This document shows, piece after piece, positions 1-6,886 of a DNA stretch of 24,724 nt. This DNA is from JBOGWP01 sp050693875. Its GTDB lineage: Bacteria > Actinomycetota > CADDZG01 > JAHWKV01 > JBOGWP01. Under the pieces are notes generated by a model, which was given only the letters and a program-made list of their open reading frames with translations, made no database searches and was not told where the DNA came from. The DNA is taken from assembly GCA_050693875.1 (NCBI GenBank), contig JBOGWP010000043.1:1-24724 (forward strand), written 5' to 3'. The stretch's first letter is position 1, and each line of letters begins with the position of its first letter. The position numbers and the translations under genes were made by a program.

Positions 1-187
1 GGATGTGCAGCAGGCGGGTCTGCACCTCGGGGGACAGGCCGGGGGTCACCCGGCAGGCCTCCGCCAGGGCCGCGATCGTCGCCACCGGCTGGCGGAGGTC
101 GTGACACAGCTCCCGGATGGCGAGATCTGTCGCTGGAGCGACGACGCTCGCAGCCTCCGCGTCGCCCAGGTCCCATAGGGACTTCAC
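1..187 (-). CDS. Sensor histidine kinase, 5' part only (runs off left edge)
   Basis: The minus strand is open from a GTG at 187-185 to the window edge, giving 62 residues. An H-box-like segment is visible about 28 residues in (IRELCHDLRQPVATI), which resembles the phosphoacceptor histidine of HisKA domains (H-D-L-R-Q-P). The start is well fixed: a purine-rich GGGAGGGG lies just upstream, and an in-frame TAG lies six codons before the GTG, so there is no longer N-terminus. This means the H-box starts almost at once, with no room for a membrane-spanning or PAS sensor domain ahead of it. Autophosphorylation of this His and transfer to a response regulator is the family role. The ATPase domain and partner regulator would lie outside the window. 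The type of kinase is inferred from the H-box alone. Confidence 0.6.
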   Translation of the reverse strand, partial: MKSLWDLGDAEAASVVAPATDLAIRELCHDLRQPVATIAALAEACRVTPGLSPEVQTRLLHI

Positions 188-405
188 GCCACGACCCCTC
201 CCCCTATTGGCCGGAGCCGTGGCGTCGGGCGGCCCCGGACGATGCCGTGGCCGCTATGGCTGTGCGCGAACGCCCCCGCTTTCGGCCTACTTAGAGTACG
301 GCCCTCTACGGAGAAAACTTTAGTCTTCGTGCTGAGGGATCCAGACTTTTTTTGCGCAGTTTGCACGAAACGGATGAGGGAGACGCCGATTCGGCTGCTC
401 GGATC
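188..405. other. Intergenic region, no gene seen
   Basis: This holds a short AT-richer stretch around 300-370 but no convincing ORF, RNA gene or terminator on either strand. It probably contains the promoter of the histidine kinase that starts at 187 and the 3' untranslated end of the gene that stops at 406. No clear -35/-10 pair could be assigned. Confidence 0.4.
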
Positions 406-1299
406 TCAGGCCAATGGGATGGGGGACCCCAGCCCCCCACCCGAGCCGGTGCCGTCCGGGGTCGTGGATACGGTCGGCGACGGCGTCGGCTCCGGCGAGG
501 TGCTCTCGGTCGGCGCCGGGCTCTCCGTGGGCACCGGGCTCTCGCTCGGGGTCGGGGTCGGGGTTGGCGTGGGGGTCGGGGTTGGCGTGGGGGTCGGCGT
601 GACGGTGGGCGCCGGGGTCGGCAGCGTGACGATCGGGCGGGGCGACGGCCCTCCCGGCTCCACCTCGATGTGCTCGGCTTTCAGGGCGCACCCCTCGCCC
701 GCGCCGGCGACCCGGCCCCCGAGCTCCACGGCCGTTCCCACCAGGGTGTTCGGGAACTCCTCGTCGGCAGTTACCTTCCCGGGGCTGATCTGCGTCGTCT
801 GGCTCCAGGTCACGTCGACCTGGTCTCCCCGTTCGACACCACAGTCGCCGACGGCCCCGTTTGCCTCCTGAATCTCGACTCTGAGCATGCCCCGGGTCGC
901 CTGAACCCCCAGGACGACGCCGCGGATCTGGAACTGGGCGGGCTCGGGGGGCGGTGCCGCGAGCGCCTCCTCGGCAGTCGTGGGGGCGGCCGGGGGTGTC
1001 GGCGACGACGCCGGCATCCGAATCGGCTGGGGTGAGGGCGAAGGCGAGGCCGCAGAGACGGTTCGGGGCGTTTCGGACGAGACGGAAGTCGCCTTGGGGA
1101 GCGGGGCGGTGACGATGCGGACGAGCGCGGCGTAGCCGAGCGCGACCATCACGAAGATCGCGCCGACAAGGCCGGCGGCGAGCGGCGTCCTTCTCATCAG
1201 GCGCGACAGAAGAAGGCGACGCCCCGCACGACTCATCAGGCGCGACAGAAGAAGGCGACGCCCCCGAGGCTGCTCCATCTGTTGAGAGTTATCGGCCAA
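406..1299 (-). CDS. Membrane-anchored protein with DUF5666-like core and Pro/Thr-rich tail
   Basis: From the TTG at 1299 the product is 297 aa. Residues about 1-37 are basic and contain a 13-residue duplication (GRRLLLSRLM twice). One hydrophobic helix follows at about 39-62, which suggests a single-pass or signal-anchor protein with the rest outside the cell. A middle region (about 105-200) has alternating beta-type segments (IRGVVLGV, GRVAGAGEG, LKAEHIEVEP) resembling DUF5666-type OB-like domains; this assignment is tentative. The last third is a Thr-Pro and Ser/Pro/Glu-rich linker, as in wall-spanning or glycosylated regions. The start is uncertain: in-frame ATGs occur at 1278, 1236 and 1197, none with a strong ribosome site. 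The ATG at 1197 (MRRTPLAAG) would remove the duplication and give a normal signal anchor. Function is unknown. Confidence 0.7.
   Translation of the reverse strand: MADNSQQMEQPRGRRLLLSRLMSRAGRRLLLSRLMRRTPLAAGLVGAIFVMVALGYAALVRIVTAPLPKATSVSSETPRTVSAASPSPSPQPIRMPASSPTPPAAPTTAEEALAAPPPEPAQFQIRGVVLGVQATRGMLRVEIQEANGAVGDCGVERGDQVDVTWSQTTQISPGKVTADEEFPNTLVGTAVELGGRVAGAGEGCALKAEHIEVEPGGPSPRPIVTLPTPAPTVTPTPTPTPTPTPTPTPTPSESPVPTESPAPTESTSPEPTPSPTVSTTPDGTGSGGGLGSPIPLA
551..603. repeat. 18-bp tandem repeat in the Thr-Pro coding tail
   Basis: An 18-bp unit (GTCGGGGTTGGCGTGGGG on the plus strand) is present twice at 557-592, with partial units on both sides. On the minus strand it encodes the alternating Thr-Pro run of the 297-aa protein. 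The length is a multiple of three, so copy changes would keep the frame. Confidence 0.8.
1193..1264. repeat. 39-bp direct duplication near the start of the 297-aa gene
   Basis: A 33-bp sequence beginning CTCATCAGGCGCGACAG occurs at 1193-1225 and again at 1232-1264, a period of 39 bp. The copies look identical over that length. In the minus-strand frame this duplicates 13 residues including GRRLLLSRLM. The identity suggests a recent duplication. Confidence 0.85.
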
Positions 1300-1363
1300 A
1301 AGGTCTCAAGGTTGAGCTCGAACCGAAATGGAGTGGTGATATCGTCTCGCCGACAAGACGACC

Positions 1364-1498
1364 GCGCGGCGGATCCTCGAGGCCCGGATGCCTGGGGTGC
1401 AAAGAGGGGAAGCCGGTCGAAGTCCGGAGCTGTCCCGCAACTGTAGGCCGCCGATCCCCACCCGCCCCGGCGGCAAGCCAGGATACCCGCCGCCGCGC
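1364..1498 (+). promoter_or_regulatory. Cobalamin (B12) riboswitch
   Basis: The conserved core is visible: GAAGCCGGTCGAAGTCCGG, then GCTGTCCCGCAACTGT, and the B12 box AAGCCAGGATACC at about 1475-1487. A closing P1 helix can be drawn between GCGCGGCGG (1364-1372) and CCGCCGCGC (1490-1498), a perfect 9-bp pairing. The aptamer lies directly upstream of the DUF4430-CbiQ-ATPase-S component operon, so binding of adenosylcobalamin or a related cobamide should reduce expression of that operon. A poor promoter candidate upstream is TTGAGC (1312-1317) with TGATAT (1337-1342), 19 bp apart. Confidence 0.95.
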
Positions 1499-1502
1499 AC
1501 GT

Positions 1503-1533
1503 TCTCGAGCCCTTCGAGAGAAAGGGAGGAACG
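1503..1533 (+). promoter_or_regulatory. Candidate riboswitch expression platform (hidden ribosome site)
   Basis: Two hairpins that cannot form together lie between the aptamer and the first ATG. TCTCGA (1503-1508) pairs with TCGAGA (1514-1519). Alternatively CCCTT (1510-1514) pairs with AAGGG (1522-1526), which would cover the Shine-Dalgarno GGGAGG at 1524-1529. No U-tract is seen, so control of translation rather than termination is the better guess. The pairing is read from sequence; the switching is inferred. Confidence 0.5.
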
Positions 1534-2220
1534 ATGCGTGGCGGCTCGGCTCTCTGTTCCGAACCTGCTCGTCCCCGGCACCTTCGCCGCGAGGTGGTGT
1601 CGTGGCTCTGGCTGGTCATTCTCGCGGCGATCCCCCCCGTGGCGCTGCTGCCCGGTGGACCCGCGTGCGCCCAGGAAGGACACCGCGCCGCGGTGGTGGT
1701 CCGCGGCGACAAGGAGGAGCGCACCTTCTGCGTGGCTGCCGAGGAGAACGGCCAGCCCGGCACCTCGGGGCTGGCGGGGCTGAAGGCCAGCGGCCTTCCG
1801 GTGGTCACCAAGGACTTCGGAGGCAGCCTCGGCGAGGCGGTGTGCGCCATCGAGGGCCTCGGCGACTGCGAGTTCAAGACCGGGTACTGGGCCTACTTCA
1901 AGGGGACCGCGCCCGGGACGTGGGAGATGTCCTCGACTGGTCCGTCCGGGTCCCGCCTCGAATCCGGCGGCGTCGACGGGTGGGTGTGGGTGCCGGCTCC
2001 CGGGACGGACGCCGCCTCACCCCCGACGGCAAAACCGGTGTTTTCCGAGCTCTGCAAGGCGGCGTCGGCGTCGCCGGCGGCGACCCCGGCGGGGGTCGCC
2101 GGGCGTGGCGGAGGCCGGCCATGGCTCGTCCTGGGAGGGGTCGGCATCGTGGTCCTCGCGGTCGCGGCCGTGGTTGCGGGGCGGCGCGGAAGGCGGGCCG
2201 AGGGCGACGAAGAACCATGA
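1534..2220 (+). CDS. Membrane-anchored DUF4430 (transcobalamin C-terminal-like) protein
   Basis: The 228-aa product is the first gene under the B12 riboswitch. ATG 1534 has GGGAGG four bases upstream. A signal peptide core (about 22-46, ending near ACAQ) is followed by a domain with paired cysteines (C66, C104, C112), a YWAYFKG segment near 118-124 and a GW.W segment near 149-152. These are typical of DUF4430, a fold related to the C-terminal domain of transcobalamin and intrinsic factor. A low-complexity linker leads to a C-terminal helix (about 196-216) and a basic tail, so the domain should face outward and stay attached to the membrane. Position with EcfT, ATPases and an S component suggests it helps to catch the vitamin or hand it to the S component. 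Binding of B12 by this protein is inferred, not shown by the sequence. Confidence 0.8.
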   Translation: MRGGSALCSEPARPRHLRREVVSWLWLVILAAIPPVALLPGGPACAQEGHRAAVVVRGDKEERTFCVAAEENGQPGTSGLAGLKASGLPVVTKDFGGSLGEAVCAIEGLGDCEFKTGYWAYFKGTAPGTWEMSSTGPSGSRLESGGVDGWVWVPAPGTDAASPPTAKPVFSELCKAASASPAATPAGVAGRGGGRPWLVLGGVGIVVLAVAAVVAGRRGRRAEGDEEP

Positions 2221-2221
2221 G

Positions 2222-3271
2222 ATGAGCGGGGGCCTCGATCCCCGCGCGGCGCTCGCCTGGCTCGCGGGCGCGTCCGCGGTGATCTTTGCCTTCGACAACC
2301 CCTGGCTCCATCTCCTGGTGGCGGTGATCGCCCTGACCATCGCGCGGGCTCGGGCCGAACCGGCGCAGGGTGGGATCGCCGCGGGACTCATCGGCTTCGC
2401 CGCCGGCGTCACCGTGCTGCGGACGGCGCTGTTCGCGCTCACGGGTCACGCCGGGAGGACCGTGCTCGTTCGCTTGCCGGTGCTGCAGCTTCCGCCCCTG
2501 TTCGGGGGAACGACACTCGGAGGGCCGGTCACCGCCGAGGCGGTCACGAGCGGCCTCGTCGAAGGGCTCAAGCTCGTCGCCGTCGTCGCGTGCTTCGGCG
2601 CCTTCCTCGCCGTCACCGAGACGATCGACGTCGTGCGCCTCCTGCCTCGGGTGCTGTTCGAGGCCGGGCTGATCGTCTCGATCGCCATGGCGTTCATCCC
2701 GCACCTGGCGCGCACGGCCGGCGACGTTCGGGACGCCGCCCGGATGCGCGGCGAGCGCCGGCGGTTCGTGATGACCGGGAGGGTGATGCCTCTTCTGGCC
2801 ACCGCGCTCGAGCGGTCGATCACGCTTGCGGAGTCGCTCGACGCCCGCGGGTACGGGCAGGCCGCCGTCTCTTCGAGCCCGGCGGCGTGGCGCGCCGCGG
2901 CCGGCGGCTGCGGCCTCCTCGCGCTGATCGCCGGAGCGCTGTGGACACTGGGGACCTTCCCGCGCGTGACCGGTCCCCTCGCCGGGGTCGCCCTGGCCGT
3001 GCTGGTTGCCTCGCTGGCCCGGCTATCGAAGCTCGTCCCGCGCACGGTGTACCGGCGGCGACACTTCCGCCGGGGGGATGCGATCGTCGCAGGGGCGGGG
3101 GTCGCGGTCCTCCTCGCCTCGCTCGCGCTCGCCCGGACCGGCCTCGCCGACAGCCCGGCTCCCTACGCCCCCGATGCCGAGAGGCATCTCCCCGCGCCGG
3201 CACCGGCCGCGGCAATCTTGGTCGGCGTCCTCGTGCTCCCCGCCCTCCTCCCCCGCAGGCGCCCGGCGTGA
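2222..3271 (+). CDS. ECF transporter transmembrane component (EcfT/CbiQ family)
   Basis: ATG 2222 follows the previous stop after one base (TGA-g-ATG), so translation is probably coupled. The 349-aa product has hydrophobic segments at about 10-42, 52-73, 117-132 and 148-162, and more in the C-terminal third. The cytoplasmic coupling region has the two Ala-Arg-Gly-type motifs of EcfT proteins, at about 172-177 (AARMRG) and 208-210 (SLDARGYG), which transmit movement from the ATPases to the S component. A longer frame opens upstream at 2105, but it overlaps the previous gene and encodes nothing family-like. The C-terminal 100 or so residues are extra hydrophobic helices beyond the usual CbiQ core of about 250 residues. 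The gene overlaps the next by four bases. Confidence 0.9.
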   Translation: MSGGLDPRAALAWLAGASAVIFAFDNPWLHLLVAVIALTIARARAEPAQGGIAAGLIGFAAGVTVLRTALFALTGHAGRTVLVRLPVLQLPPLFGGTTLGGPVTAEAVTSGLVEGLKLVAVVACFGAFLAVTETIDVVRLLPRVLFEAGLIVSIAMAFIPHLARTAGDVRDAARMRGERRRFVMTGRVMPLLATALERSITLAESLDARGYGQAAVSSSPAAWRAAAGGCGLLALIAGALWTLGTFPRVTGPLAGVALAVLVASLARLSKLVPRTVYRRRHFRRGDAIVAGAGVAVLLASLALARTGLADSPAPYAPDAERHLPAPAPAAAILVGVLVLPALLPRRRPA

Positions 3272-4830
3272 TCTCCCTACGCGAGGTCTCCCACACCTAT
3301 CCCGACCGGGAGACCCCAGCGGTCGGGGAGGTCAGCCTGGATATCGGAGCCGGAGAGCTGGTGCTGGTGGCAGGACCGTCCGGCGGGGGCAAGTCGACCA
3401 TGCTCCGGATGATCAACGGGCTCGTCCCCCACTTCCACGGCGGAAGGTTTTCCGGGCGCGTGGTCGTGGACGGCCTCGACACGCTGGCGCTGCGGCCGCG
3501 CGACCTGGCCGGGCGCGTCGGGTTCGTCGGACAGAGCCCGGAGCACCATGCGGTGGCGACGAGGGTCGAGGAGGACATCGCCTTCACGCTGGAGAACCTC
3601 GGGACCGAGCCCGCCGCGATGCGCAAGCGGGTGGAGGAGACGCTCGACGCGCTGGGCATCGCCGGGCTGCGGGCTCGGCGGCTCGACTCGCTCTCCGGCG
3701 GGGAGCGCCAGCGCGCGGCAATCGCCGCTGCCCTCGCGGCGATGCCCGCCCATCTCGTCCTCGACGAGCCGACCAGCCAGCTCGACCCGCAATCGGCCGA
3801 AGAGGTGATCGGGTCGCTGCTCCGCCTGCGCGACGAGCTGGGCGTCAGCGTCGTCCTCGCCGAGCACCGGCTGGACCGGGTGCTCCAGTATGGGGATCGC
3901 CTCGTGGTTCTCGAGGGGGGGCGAGCCGAGCACGGCCTCCCGGCCGAGACCATCTGGGGCCACGATCTCGGATCGCCGATCGTCGAGCTTTCGCGCGAGC
4001 TCGGCTGGTATCCGCCCCCGCTCTCGCTGCGCGAGGCGCGCCGGCTGGCCGAGGGCCTCCGGCTCGATCCCACGGCGCCGGGGCGAGCCGTGCTGGGGGA
4101 CGTCGCCGCCCAGGTGGCCGGTCTCGGGGTGTCGTTCAACGGCCGGGCCGCTCTGAACGGCATCGACCTTGCGATCGCCCAGGGAGAGGTGGTCGCGCTG
4201 ATGGGGCGCAACGGCTCGGGCAAGACGACGCTGCTCCGCTCGGTCGCCGGCCTCGTCCGGCCCCGCCGGGGACGCGCCGGTGCCGAGGGCCCCGTCGCGC
4301 TCGTCCCGCAGAACCCCGAGGCGATCCTCTTCCGGCGCAGCGTCGCCGAGGAGATCGCCGCCACCCTGCGCGGGCGCGGCCGGCGCGCCGATGCGTCCGC
4401 GGTGGCGTCCGAGGCGGAGCGGTTCGGGCTGGAGCGGCTCCTCGAGCGCTATCCGCGGGAGCTCTCCGGCGGTGAGCAGACCCGCGTCGCCATCGCCGCG
4501 GCTACTGCCGGCGATCCGTTGGTGGTCCTCCTCGATGAGCCCACCCGCGGGATGGACGAGCCGGGGAAGCGGTGGCTGCTGGGCGTGATCGAAGGCTGGA
4601 GCGCCGAGGGCCGGGCGATCGTGCTCGCCACCCACGACGTCGAGCTCGCCGCGCGGGCAGCCACCCGAGTCGTCCTGCTGGCCGAAGGCGAGCTGGTCCT
4701 CGACGGTCCTCCCGGGGAGGCGCTCGCGTCGTCGCTGACCTTCTCGACCCAGATGAGCAAGGTCTTCGGCGATCCCCGCATCCTCACCGTGACCGACGCG
4801 CTCGCCGCGCTGGGGCACCCTCGTCGATGA
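3268..4830 (+). CDS. Double ABC ATPase of an ECF transporter (fused EcfA subunits)
   Basis: The GTG at 3268 overlaps the CbiQ stop (GTGA). The 520-aa product carries two complete ATPase domains. Domain 1 has Walker A GPSGGGKST (36-44), signature LSGGE (142-146), Walker B LVLDEP (163-168) and switch His200. Domain 2 has Walker A GRNGSGKTT (313-321), signature LSGGE (399-403), LLDEP (421-425) and His456. All catalytic motifs look intact in both halves, so both ATP sites should be active. It would form the cytoplasmic motor of the transporter with the EcfT and S components encoded on either side. The frame stays open upstream to 2590 inside cbiQ, but homology starts at ISLREVSHTYPD, supporting the GTG. 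Confidence 0.93.
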   Translation: MISLREVSHTYPDRETPAVGEVSLDIGAGELVLVAGPSGGGKSTMLRMINGLVPHFHGGRFSGRVVVDGLDTLALRPRDLAGRVGFVGQSPEHHAVATRVEEDIAFTLENLGTEPAAMRKRVEETLDALGIAGLRARRLDSLSGGERQRAAIAAALAAMPAHLVLDEPTSQLDPQSAEEVIGSLLRLRDELGVSVVLAEHRLDRVLQYGDRLVVLEGGRAEHGLPAETIWGHDLGSPIVELSRELGWYPPPLSLREARRLAEGLRLDPTAPGRAVLGDVAAQVAGLGVSFNGRAALNGIDLAIAQGEVVALMGRNGSGKTTLLRSVAGLVRPRRGRAGAEGPVALVPQNPEAILFRRSVAEEIAATLRGRGRRADASAVASEAERFGLERLLERYPRELSGGEQTRVAIAAATAGDPLVVLLDEPTRGMDEPGKRWLLGVIEGWSAEGRAIVLATHDVELAARAATRVVLLAEGELVLDGPPGEALASSLTFSTQMSKVFGDPRILTVTDALAALGHPRR

Positions 4831-5657
4831 GGCCGATCGCCCGGCGGCTGCCACTCGTCGCCGCCAACCTCGCCGGCGCCGCCGCCTTCGCCGCCCCGTT
4901 CCTGCTCTCCCGACCCGACGGTTCGGCAGGCGGGTCCGAGGCGGGGGCCCGCGCTGCCGACGCCCCCTGGCTGCTCGCGCTGCTCATGCCGCTGCTGCTG
5001 GCGGTGGCAATCGCCGAGGCCGGCGAGCCGGGGAAGGGGATGGACGCCAAGCGGGTGGCGCTTCTCGGGGTGCTCGCCTGTCTCGCGGCGCTCCTTCGCC
5101 TGCCGCTCAGCCTCGCCGGGGCGAACCTGCTCTTTCTTCTGCCGATCCTCGCGGGGGCGGTGTTCGGCCTCTCGTTCGGCTTCCTGCTCGGAGCCCTGGC
5201 GATCGCGGTGTCGGCGCTGATCACCGGCGGGATCGGCCCCTGGCTGCCCTTCCAGATGTGGGCGGCCGGGTGGGTGGGCGCGGGGGCCGCCCTCCTCCGC
5301 CCCGCGGTCGAGCGTCTGCGCCGCCGTCCCCGGGCCGCCGCGGTGATCCTTGCGGCGTACACGTACGTTGCCGCGCTGTTCTTCGGAGGGGTGATGAACC
5401 TCTACTTCTGGCCGGTCATCGTCTCGGATGCGGCGACGGGGTGGCGGCCCGGCCTCGGCCTCGCCGAGACCTTCCGCCACTACCGGGCGTTCTACCTGCT
5501 GACCTCACTCGCCTGGGACTCGATCGGCGGGCTGGTGGGGGCGGGCGTGATCCTGGCGATCGGGGGGCCCGTGCTCGAGATGCTGCATCGCTACCGCCGG
5601 CGCTTCTCCGTCGAGGTCGTGCCGGAGGACGCGGCCGTCGTCACGGCTCGGAGCTGA
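4827..5657 (+). CDS. ECF transporter S component, probably for cobalamin
   Basis: ATG 4827 overlaps the ATPase stop (ATGA). The 276-aa product is a polytopic membrane protein with about six hydrophobic segments (roughly 8-26, 47-65, 75-92, 96-130, 170-190 and 230-252). S components bind one vitamin and dock on the shared EcfT-ATPase module. The B12 riboswitch and the DUF4430 protein make cobalamin or a precursor the likely substrate; the sequence itself does not prove it. The N-terminal hydrophobic segment and the Gly/Ala-rich loop at about 28-45 are additions to the compact S-component core of about 180 residues. The gene ends the operon and overlaps the convergent tetR by 17 bases. Confidence 0.85.
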   Translation: MRPIARRLPLVAANLAGAAAFAAPFLLSRPDGSAGGSEAGARAADAPWLLALLMPLLLAVAIAEAGEPGKGMDAKRVALLGVLACLAALLRLPLSLAGANLLFLLPILAGAVFGLSFGFLLGALAIAVSALITGGIGPWLPFQMWAAGWVGAGAALLRPAVERLRRRPRAAAVILAAYTYVAALFFGGVMNLYFWPVIVSDAATGWRPGLGLAETFRHYRAFYLLTSLAWDSIGGLVGAGVILAIGGPVLEMLHRYRRRFSVEVVPEDAAVVTARS

Positions 5658-6285
5658 GAGGGCTCGCTCTCTCGGCGAGGCACGCGACCGCAGCCACCGT
5701 GAGCTCGATCGCCTCGGCGTCGGACAGGCCCTGCTGCACGGCCAGCGTCTGCCAGGTCGGGAATTGCAGGGCCAGCCAGATGGCGGCGCGGACGATCCGC
5801 CGGCGCCGGCCCCGGACCCGCCACCCCCGTGCCAGGGTCTCGTGGATGGCCCCGAACTGCTCGAAGGTCCGGGCGTTGGCCCCGTAAAGGGCCGGCATCC
5901 GGAAGAGGTCGGGAAGGATGTTCGCCCAGACCGTCTCCGTCCTTCGGTAGTAGCGATACATCGCATCCAGGCCCGCGCGCAGGCGGGTCGGCGGGTCGGC
6001 GATCCCCCGCCACTCCCCCGGATCGGGCATCGGGAGGGCATCGAGGCCGTGCTCCACGCACGCACGGAAGAGCGAGCGCTCGTCGGGGTAGTGCCGGTAG
6101 ACGGTGAGCCGCTCGACGCCCGCCCGCTCGGCGATCGCGCTGATCGTGGTGTTCGAGGGCCCGATCGATGCGTGTAGCTCGAAGGCAGCCTGGGCGATCC
6201 GCCGGGCGGTCTCCTCGATCTGCTGCGCCCGGCGGCGCATGCGGTACGGACGTGGGACTTTCGCTGAACGTTTCTGTTCACTCAA
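5641..6285 (-). CDS. TetR/AcrR-family transcriptional regulator
   Basis: The 214-aa product has a TetR N-terminal DNA-binding domain: helix 1 at about 20-38, then TTISAIAERAGVERLTVYRHYPDE (abbreviated here as the ISAIAERAGV and TVYRHYPDE segments) as the helix-turn-helix near 46-69. The C-terminal ligand-binding region (about 75-205) is helical with no obvious ligand hint. The start chosen is TTG 6285, because the residues before the ATG at 6240 (RPYRMRRRA) look like part of the family sequence. Neither start has a clear Shine-Dalgarno. It is divergent from the SnoaL-like gene at 6366 and convergent with the ECF operon, so the divergent gene and itself are the likely targets. An inverted repeat at 6265-6280 could be its operator. 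Confidence 0.88.
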   Translation of the reverse strand: MSEQKRSAKVPRPYRMRRRAQQIEETARRIAQAAFELHASIGPSNTTISAIAERAGVERLTVYRHYPDERSLFRACVEHGLDALPMPDPGEWRGIADPPTRLRAGLDAMYRYYRRTETVWANILPDLFRMPALYGANARTFEQFGAIHETLARGWRVRGRRRRIVRAAIWLALQFPTWQTLAVQQGLSDAEAIELTVAAVACLAERASPLSSEP

Positions 6286-6343
6286 GCTTGACCGACCCCG
6301 GCTATGTCTCTCTTCATTCGAGTCTACATCCCCGTTTACTCAA
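6265..6343. promoter_or_regulatory. Candidate TetR operator region between divergent genes
   Basis: A perfect 5-bp inverted repeat TGAAC-N6-GTTCA lies at 6265-6280, inside the first codons of tetR if the TTG start is right. The sequence GTTCACTCAA (6276-6285) recurs as GTTTACTCAA at 6334-6343. The second copy forms an imperfect inverted repeat with TTCGAGTCTAC at 6317-6327. The region between the divergent starts is only about 80 bp, so one protein bound here could control both genes. Operator function is inferred from position and symmetry. Confidence 0.4.
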
Positions 6344-6365
6344 ATGATCGGCACAGGAGGCCATC

Positions 6366-6847
6366 GTGTCGGCGGCAGACCAGAACAAGGGCGCTGGTTC
6401 GTCGCTTCTACGCCGAGATCGACCGCGGGAACAAAGATGCCATGGACGAGCTCGTGGCGGACGACTACACCAACCACGACCCACCACCGTTCCCGGGTCT
6501 CGCCGGTCGCGACGGCTTGAAGCAGGCGTTCCGGATGTTCGGGAATGCCACGCCCGGCCATCACGTGATCGAGGATCAGGTCGCCGAGGGGGACAAGGTC
6601 GTCACGCGCCTGAGGGCCATCGGCAAGCACGAGGGCGAGCTGGCTGGGATACCCTCCTCGGGCAACGACATGGATGCGAGCGATCGCCATCCACCGCATC
6701 GAGGACGGACGGCTGGCGGAGCACTGGTCGCAGGTCGACTCGGCCGCGCAGATGGCCCAGCTGGGCCTCATCCAGCTTCGGGGCGTGGGCGGAGCAGCGG
6801 ACGAGAGCGCCAGAGGGGCCGCCGCCGCCCCCACACTCCCCTTTTGA
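6366..6847 (+). pseudogene. SnoaL-like/ester cyclase family protein, broken by two frameshifts
   Basis: A SnoaL-like (NTF2-fold) protein of about 160 aa can be read only by changing frame twice. GTG 6366, preceded by AGGAGG five bases upstream, starts MSAADQNK. The frame then has to shift at the GGG run 6389-6391, apparently one extra G, to reach ALVRRFYAEIDRGN and the core (ADDYTNHDPP). A second shift near 6678-6684, best explained by two missing bases, reaches IAIHRIEDGRLAEHW and a stop at 6845-6847. Family members have about 12 residues between the Gly and the Arg of this region, which fits a two-base loss. Members include polyketide cyclases and many small uncharacterised isomerase-like proteins. 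Either the gene is decaying or the assembly has indel errors; the strong ribosome site argues that it was active recently. It is divergent from tetR. Confidence 0.75.
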
Positions 6848-6886
6848 GACAGAATCACGCCGAACCGGCGCCTGGGGAGGGTCATG

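Noticed and set aside
242..871. Plus-strand ORFs with Val-Gly and Gly-rich repeats
   Set aside because: They are reverse-frame reading of the Thr-Pro-rich tail of the minus-strand 297-aa gene; no ribosome site or family match.
2590..3267. Long N-terminal extension of the ABC ATPase
   Set aside because: It lies wholly inside cbiQ in another frame and is Arg-rich low-complexity; the GTG at 3268 with a GTGA overlap fits the family start.
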